DNA of 53,435 nucleotides from an archaeon (GTDB lineage Archaea; Nanobdellota; Nanobdellia; Pacearchaeales; GW2011-AR1): contig JABHTJ010000008.1 of the NCBI GenBank assembly GCA_018697295.1, positions 1 to 53,435 of the forward strand. The letters run 5' to 3'. The first letter of the stretch is position 1. Each line of letters starts with the position of its first letter. Both the position numbers and the translations under genes were made by a program. Below the pieces are notes generated by a model. That model was not told where the DNA came from. It searched no databases and saw only the letters and a program-made list of their open reading frames with translations. Shown here piece after piece: positions 48,439 to 53,435 of the stretch.

Positions 48439-49152
48439 TTAAAATCTTTCCCATAGCAAAAATGCGATGATTATTACTAAAAATATTGATAGTGCATAGG
48501 GTGCTGAACCCAAGATTTTAGAATTTTTTGATTCATAGATTATTTCTTGAGCTGGAATTTCTTCTTCAAAAATTTGAACTTTATTATTTAGGGAAATGGT
48601 TTTTGGAATTATTTCTTGAACTTCTTGTTCTTCTGTTTGCTCATTTATTTTAACTTCTTCTGTTGTTTCTTCTTCAGGGGTTTCTTCTTCTGTTTGCTCA
48701 TTACTTTCATTTGTTTCTTGTTCATTTTCACTACTATTTTCTTCTTCCCCCTCATTTCCAGAAATTTCTTCTTCTCCAAAACTGAGGGTAAATGGAAAGC
48801 TTTCTTGAAAACTTCCCTTTCGAATTTTGACAACACTTTCATATGTTCCTTCAACTTCTCCTTTTACCCTAATTTCTTTTGGTTCATTTATTCCAATAAA
48901 TTCTTTCAAGTAATAAAATCCGGACTTCCAGGTTTCTCCATGTAAGATTCTGATGACTGAACTGCTACTTGGATCCACTACATTTAATTTTACATCATAA
49001 ATTCCTTCTCCTTGAGTAATTTCAATTGTGCAGGTAAATTCTTCATTTACTGGAATATTTGTTGGGCAGGAGAAATCTATTGCCTCTGCAGAAGTTAGTG
49101 ATATTGATGTAAAAGTTAGAAGGATTATAATTTGAAGTAGAAGAAATTTCAT
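48439..49152 (-). CDS. signal-peptide and TM-anchored surface protein with Glu-rich stalk
   Basis: N-terminal signal, EEE/TEE low-complexity stalk, C-terminal TM. Confidence 0.7.
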   Translation of the reverse strand: MKFLLLQIIILLTFTSISLTSAEAIDFSCPTNIPVNEEFTCTIEITQGEGIYDVKLNVVDPSSSSVIRILHGETWKSGFYYLKEFIGINEPKEIRVKGEVEGTYESVVKIRKGSFQESFPFTLSFGEEEISGNEGEEENSSENEQETNESNEQTEEETPEEETTEEVKINEQTEEQEVQEIIPKTISLNNKVQIFEEEIPAQEIIYESKNSKILGSAPYALSIFLVIIIAFLLWERF

Positions 49153-49649
49153 CGCATTCTCTCCAGAACTTTTTTAGCATCGGTGTATTCAACTCTCACG
49201 CGATTTTTTTCTTTTATTTTTTTTGCTATTAAGAGTTCAGTAAAAGTATTATTTTCTAAATATAATTTGCATTTTTCTTTTTCGATTTTTGAGAGTGTCC
49301 CGTTCATTTTTACTTCGACACCAATAACTTTGTAATAAGAATCGTTCATTTTTTGAAACGCGATGAAATCCGGGAAACCAGTTCCAATAGTCATTATTTT
49401 GGCATATGAGTTAAATTTTTTTTTCGCAGGAATAATTTTTTTTGTTTCTAAATCTATATTATTCGACCATTTGTCAACAATCCAACCCTTTTCTTCTAAG
49501 TCTTTTCTTACGCGAAGTTCGAATTGACCTCCGGCAGCCTTACTTTTCTTCCCTGTTTTGACTTTTGATTTTTTCTTTAGGACAACATTTCCTTCTTCAT
49601 CAAAAGCTATATCGTGCTCAACCTCTTTTTCAGGAGTCTTTACTTCCAT
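49149..49649 (-). CDS. PD-(D/E)XK (VRR-NUC-like) nuclease candidate
   Basis: GTGFPDFIAFQ...VIGVEVKMNGTLSKIEKEKCKLYLENNT. Confidence 0.55.
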   Translation of the reverse strand: MEVKTPEKEVEHDIAFDEEGNVVLKKKSKVKTGKKSKAAGGQFELRVRKDLEEKGWIVDKWSNNIDLETKKIIPAKKKFNSYAKIMTIGTGFPDFIAFQKMNDSYYKVIGVEVKMNGTLSKIEKEKCKLYLENNTFTELLIAKKIKEKNRVRVEYTDAKKVLERMR

Positions 49650-49749
49650 TGTAATGAATGTAGAATTAAGATTATATAGTTTATTGTGATTTTGTTTGTT
49701 TGAATAAAAGGGTCACCACAATAATAATTAAATAGTCTATGGCTCTTTT

Positions 49750-50178
49750 TTGGATATGATTGAACCAAAAGTTTTTGAGATTGATTCTGTTCAGGGTGGC
49801 TATCATAACTCTGAAAAATTGCAAGCAATTTATAGAGATTTAAGAAGAGAAGTTTTACCTCAAGAGCCTTTTCAGCGAACTTTTCCAAATACTATTACTA
49901 TTCAAAAATCTTGGGGCTGGAGAGGAGGTCAATATGGCTTTGAAATGTATAAATTTGAAGAAAACTCAGCCATAGTAGCATTAGAATATTTTGGTTCGTG
50001 GAATGGTTATGCTCCGGGAAGTAGTAAAGCCCCACAAATAACTGAAGCAATGTTGCATCGGATTAATTTAACCGTTCATGATTCCAATGCGGATTTGGAA
50101 GAAAAGATTGGAGAAATCATAGCAAGATATCCTCGGGAAAAAGAAGTTGTCGTTGCTACAAATCTCGTGCAAGGATAG
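49750..50178 (+). CDS. hypothetical protein
   Basis: ORF track. Confidence 0.55.
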   Translation: MDMIEPKVFEIDSVQGGYHNSEKLQAIYRDLRREVLPQEPFQRTFPNTITIQKSWGWRGGQYGFEMYKFEENSAIVALEYFGSWNGYAPGSSKAPQITEAMLHRINLTVHDSNADLEEKIGEIIARYPREKEVVVATNLVQG

Positions 50179-50317
50179 TTCTTCTGTTATTTGCCTTGGC
50201 TCGCTCTTCGGCTTTCTTTAGAATTTCCTCTGTTCTTTTTTCGAGTTCTCGCTCAACTTCATCTGCGACGCTTAAATCAACATATTTTCGGATATTATTT
50301 TTTATTACAAGTGCCAT
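50156..50317 (-). CDS. 53-aa histone-fold (DUF1931-like) protein
   Basis: MALVIKNNIRKYVDLSVADEVERELEKRTEEILKKAEERAKANNRRTILARDL*; below ORF-track cutoff. Confidence 0.78.
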   Translation of the reverse strand: MALVIKNNIRKYVDLSVADEVERELEKRTEEILKKAEERAKANNRRTILARDL

Positions 50318-50323
50318 GAGAGA

Positions 50324-51844
50324 TTATTTTTTCTTTTTTGTTTGTTTTGGTTCAACTTCAGACTCAGGTTTCATCAATGGAAATGCAACACATTCTCGAA
50401 GTGGTTTTCCAATAAGGAATGAGAATAGTCGCTCACTAAATCCGAAACCACATGCTGGAGGCATTCCATATTTTAGTGCTTCTACAAATCCTTCATCATG
50501 ATCATGCGCCTCTGTATCTCCTGCATCTTTTAGAGATCTTTGTTCTTCAAATCTTTTTTCTTGGTCTAGTGGATCGTTTAACTCACTGTACCCATTCCCA
50601 TTTTCGCTTCCAGCAATGATTACTTGGAACTGTTCTACTTTATTTGGATTTTTTTTGCTTCGTTTTGCTAGAGGTGTTAGTTCGACTGGTTGTCCAATTA
50701 AAAATCCGGGACCTGAGATTTTTTTACGACAATATTTCCATAATACGTCAACTAGACGCCACTTATCTGAAGAATCTTCATATTCTAATGAGAGCTCATT
50801 TAATTTTTTTATAATTTCTTTTTTATCAGTATTATAAATATTTATTCCTGTTTCTTTTTCAATTGTTTTTTCAAAATCATAACGTGCCCATTTTTTCCCA
50901 AGGTCTACTTTGTGACCAGCATATTCAAATTTTAAAGTGCCCAAAGTTTCTTCAGCTATTTTTTTATAGAGTTCTTCAACTAATCCCATTCCCATTTCGA
51001 AATTTGCATATCCCCAGTAAAATTCCATTTGAGTATAATCTTGTAAGTGTTCTGCATCCATTCCTTCGTTTCGAAATTGCCTTCCGATTTCAAAGGTTTT
51101 TTCATATCCTGCAACTAAGAGTTTTTTTTGCCATAATTCTCCCATTGAAATTCTGAGGAAAATCTCAAGGTCAAGTGCATTATGATGTGTTTGAAATGGC
51201 GTTGCCGAAGCCCCTCCGGCACTGTTTTCTAGAATTGGTGTTTCGACCTCTAAGAAATTTTTATCTTCTAAAAATCCTCTTGTTGCCGACCAAAACTTTT
51301 GTTTTTTGATAAAGATTTCTTTTACGTCAGGATTCATAATGATGTCAAGATATCTTTTTCTTAGACGTTCATCCATATCTTTTAGGCCCTTGTGCTTATC
51401 TGGAAGTGGAAGAATAGATTTTGTTAAAAGTGTTAGTTCTTTTGTGGCAATTGAGACTTCACCAGTTTTTGTTTTTAGAACTTCTCCCCTTACTCCAACG
51501 ATGTCTCCGGTATCGAGAAGTTTAAACAAATCAAGAACTTTTTTTGGACTTTCGTCTCCCCGAATTATAATTTGAATTTCTCCCTTTAAATCTTGAATAT
51601 TACAAAACGCTAACTTTCCGAATTTTCTCTTAGACATTATTCTTCCAGCGATAACTTTTTCTTTTCCAGATTTTTCTTCTTCTTTTAATTTTGAAAACTC
51701 TAATTTTATATCTTCTGAGAATTCTTTTTTATCTAAAAGATCAAATTTGTTTGGATAAGGATTAATTTTATTTTCTTGTAAACTTGTAAGTTTTTTTAAT
51801 CTCTCGTCTACAATTTGTTTAACTCTTCCCTTTAATTCTGCCAT
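50324..51844 (-). CDS. lysS: lysine--tRNA ligase, class II
   Basis: OB-fold N-term; FLEVETPIL, RQFRNEGMDAEHLQDYTQMEFYWGY, CGFGFSERL. Confidence 0.88.
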   Translation of the reverse strand: MAELKGRVKQIVDERLKKLTSLQENKINPYPNKFDLLDKKEFSEDIKLEFSKLKEEEKSGKEKVIAGRIMSKRKFGKLAFCNIQDLKGEIQIIIRGDESPKKVLDLFKLLDTGDIVGVRGEVLKTKTGEVSIATKELTLLTKSILPLPDKHKGLKDMDERLRKRYLDIIMNPDVKEIFIKKQKFWSATRGFLEDKNFLEVETPILENSAGGASATPFQTHHNALDLEIFLRISMGELWQKKLLVAGYEKTFEIGRQFRNEGMDAEHLQDYTQMEFYWGYANFEMGMGLVEELYKKIAEETLGTLKFEYAGHKVDLGKKWARYDFEKTIEKETGINIYNTDKKEIIKKLNELSLEYEDSSDKWRLVDVLWKYCRKKISGPGFLIGQPVELTPLAKRSKKNPNKVEQFQVIIAGSENGNGYSELNDPLDQEKRFEEQRSLKDAGDTEAHDHDEGFVEALKYGMPPACGFGFSERLFSFLIGKPLRECVAFPLMKPESEVEPKQTKKKK

Positions 51845-51885
51845 GAGAAGTGAAGTTAATGATTATTTATAAAATTATGTGGGAG

Positions 51886-52164
51886 TTAAAATCTTAGGAT
51901 TTTGAATTCCTTGAATTCTCCTTCCCATTTTTTTTCTTCAATTTGAATATCCCTAATTTGGCAATGTTCTGGCCCTTTTTTTACCTGACTTGTAAATCGC
52001 TCGATAGATTCGATAATTCCTTCTACTCGGATTTCTATATCTCCGTTTGTTAAATTTCTTACAAATCCTTTGAGATTTAATTTATCTGCATGCTCTTTGA
52101 TAAATTGTCTGAAGAATATTCCTTGAACTGTTCCTTTGATGATATATCTTGCTGCTTTTTTCAT
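51886..52164 (-). CDS. acylphosphatase
   Basis: IKGTVQGIFFRQFIKEHADKLNLKGFVRNLTNGDIEIRVEG. Confidence 0.93.
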   Translation of the reverse strand: MKKAARYIIKGTVQGIFFRQFIKEHADKLNLKGFVRNLTNGDIEIRVEGIIESIERFTSQVKKGPEHCQIRDIQIEEKKWEGEFKEFKILRF

Positions 52165-52188
52165 ATAGAAAAATGTACTGAATAGTTT

Positions 52189-52767
52189 TTATAGATTTCT
52201 ATCTAGTTCGTTATGCAGTATTGTGAAGACTTGGCTTGCGAAAATTATCTTTGGGCCAACTGAACATTTTTCTATTTGTTTTAAGAATTTTTCTTTATAT
52301 TTTGGAAAACCGTCTTGATCTCCAATTATGAAAACTTTATCCCCAAGATTTTTTAATTCTCGAATGTCAGTTCCTCTTTTTCCAAGAAGATAAATATCTT
52401 TTCCATCTTTGTCTAAATCTTGTACGAGTTTTTCAAAACTTTTTTTCTCAACTGAAGCTCCTGGAACAATTTCTAGTAAACCCTCCTTGTCTGGCGATTT
52501 ATATAATAATTTTTTAATTAGTCCTGCGACATTTTTCTTAGAGATTGGCATATCCTCATTCGATTCAAGAACTAAGTGTCGAGGATTATTTGGAGGTCCG
52601 TCGAAGATTAAATGTAGTTTTACGTCAGGACGCATTGCATTTGAAATAAAAAAAGCTGCAATAATTACATTACATACAATATCCATTCTTCCCGCTTTCT
52701 TCAAATCGTCCTTAATCATGTTTCCTGCAGTTACGGCAGATTTTGAATAATAAATGAATTCTCTCAT
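52189..52767 (-). CDS. trmY: tRNA pseudouridine(54) N1-methyltransferase
   Basis: MREFIYYSKSAVTAGNM...IFDGPPNNPRHLVLES...LLGKRGTDI. Confidence 0.88.
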   Translation of the reverse strand: MREFIYYSKSAVTAGNMIKDDLKKAGRMDIVCNVIIAAFFISNAMRPDVKLHLIFDGPPNNPRHLVLESNEDMPISKKNVAGLIKKLLYKSPDKEGLLEIVPGASVEKKSFEKLVQDLDKDGKDIYLLGKRGTDIRELKNLGDKVFIIGDQDGFPKYKEKFLKQIEKCSVGPKIIFASQVFTILHNELDRNL

Positions 52768-52804
52768 AAAACTAATTAGTCTTTGAGTTTAAAGGATTAA
52801 CTAA

Positions 52805-53185
52805 TCAGGCTCGTTTTACAATATTTTCGAGAACAATGCTTAATGCAGGAACACTCAAATAGATGAAAAATACAGGGAATAAAGAAGCTATAGAGTTATC
52901 AAAAATGCCAACAAGGAAAATTAAATCGAGTAAGACTAATTCAACATACCAAATTATACCCGTTATCCAACCTTCCAAGATTGCATTTCCTTTTTTTACT
53001 GATTTAAAATAGAAATAAGCTGCAATGCCAAATCCTATCATCAAAGTAAGTGTCATAATTGCGCTGAACCATTCTTGGGAAACTGAAGGTGCATTTGCTT
53101 GAACGTCCCAAAAGAAAAAACTTGTTATGAATGGAACTGCCCAGATTACTAATCCTAATAAAATTCGTTTTGTAAATTTATTCAT
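52805..53185 (-). CDS. small multi-TM membrane protein
   Basis: four TM segments. Confidence 0.65.
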   Translation of the reverse strand: MNKFTKRILLGLVIWAVPFITSFFFWDVQANAPSVSQEWFSAIMTLTLMIGFGIAAYFYFKSVKKGNAILEGWITGIIWYVELVLLDLIFLVGIFDNSIASLFPVFFIYLSVPALSIVLENIVKRA

Positions 53186-53240
53186 TGTTCTCCTCTTGCT
53201 ATTTGTAGGTTTGGAATAGTTATAAAAGTTTTGGAAAGTT

Positions 53241-53435
53241 TTATTGTTTTTCTAATTCGTAATTATCTTTTGTATCTTTTACTTTCCAACCAGAATCTTC
53301 TAATTCTTTTCTTAATTCATCTGACTTTTTCCAGTCTGAATTTTTTCGTGCGATTTGTCTCTCGTCTGCAATTGCCTTTATTTTTTTTGGAATTAAAATA
53401 ACTGCTTTTTCAAATAATCTTAGACCAAAAACTTC
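53241..53435 (-). CDS. cysS: cysteine--tRNA ligase, C-terminal 64 aa (partial)
   Basis: AIADERQIARKNSDWKKSDELRKELEDSGWKVKDTKDNYELEKQ*. Confidence 0.82.
   Translation of the reverse strand, partial: EVFGLRLFEKAVILIPKKIKAIADERQIARKNSDWKKSDELRKELEDSGWKVKDTKDNYELEKQ

Noticed and set aside
50324-51844. class II LysRS in an archaeon as a novelty
   Set aside because: Class II LysRS is known in a number of archaea, so not remarkable alone
1-53435. CRISPR array, rRNA, classical IS element
   Set aside because: No regularly spaced repeats, no rRNA-like sequence and no transposase ORF seen by reading

Overview
About 50 kb of low-GC archaeal chromosome, probably DPANN-like. It carries TFE, MBF1, RpoL/RpoK, aRF1, the Rrp4/Rrp41/Rrp42 exosome, proteasome alpha, SBDS, Pop5, RNase J, Mre11/Rad50, RadB, Dph2, TrmY, TopA and several aminoacyl-tRNA synthetases. 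It is preceded by a ~3.3 kb segment of visibly higher GC that encodes a dense minus-strand array of unrecognised small proteins, about half of them single-TM microproteins; some are too short for the supplied ORF track. The most interesting points are: (1) that foreign-looking microprotein operon; (2) two independent loci (mbf1 and rpoL) where a small accessory gene sits between the intact gene and a displaced imperfect copy of that gene's own 3' end, suggesting integrase-less single-gene cassettes targeting gene tails; (3) three accessory genes each broken by one in-frame stop, plus a multi-PAS histidine kinase split at an A10 run; (4) an unlisted 53-aa histone-fold protein; (5) TFE and other proteins with histone-H1-like lysine-rich tails; (6) a tandem array of paralogous multi-TM proteins. 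No rRNA, tRNA or CRISPR array was found. All family calls come from reading motifs by eye; no database search was run.
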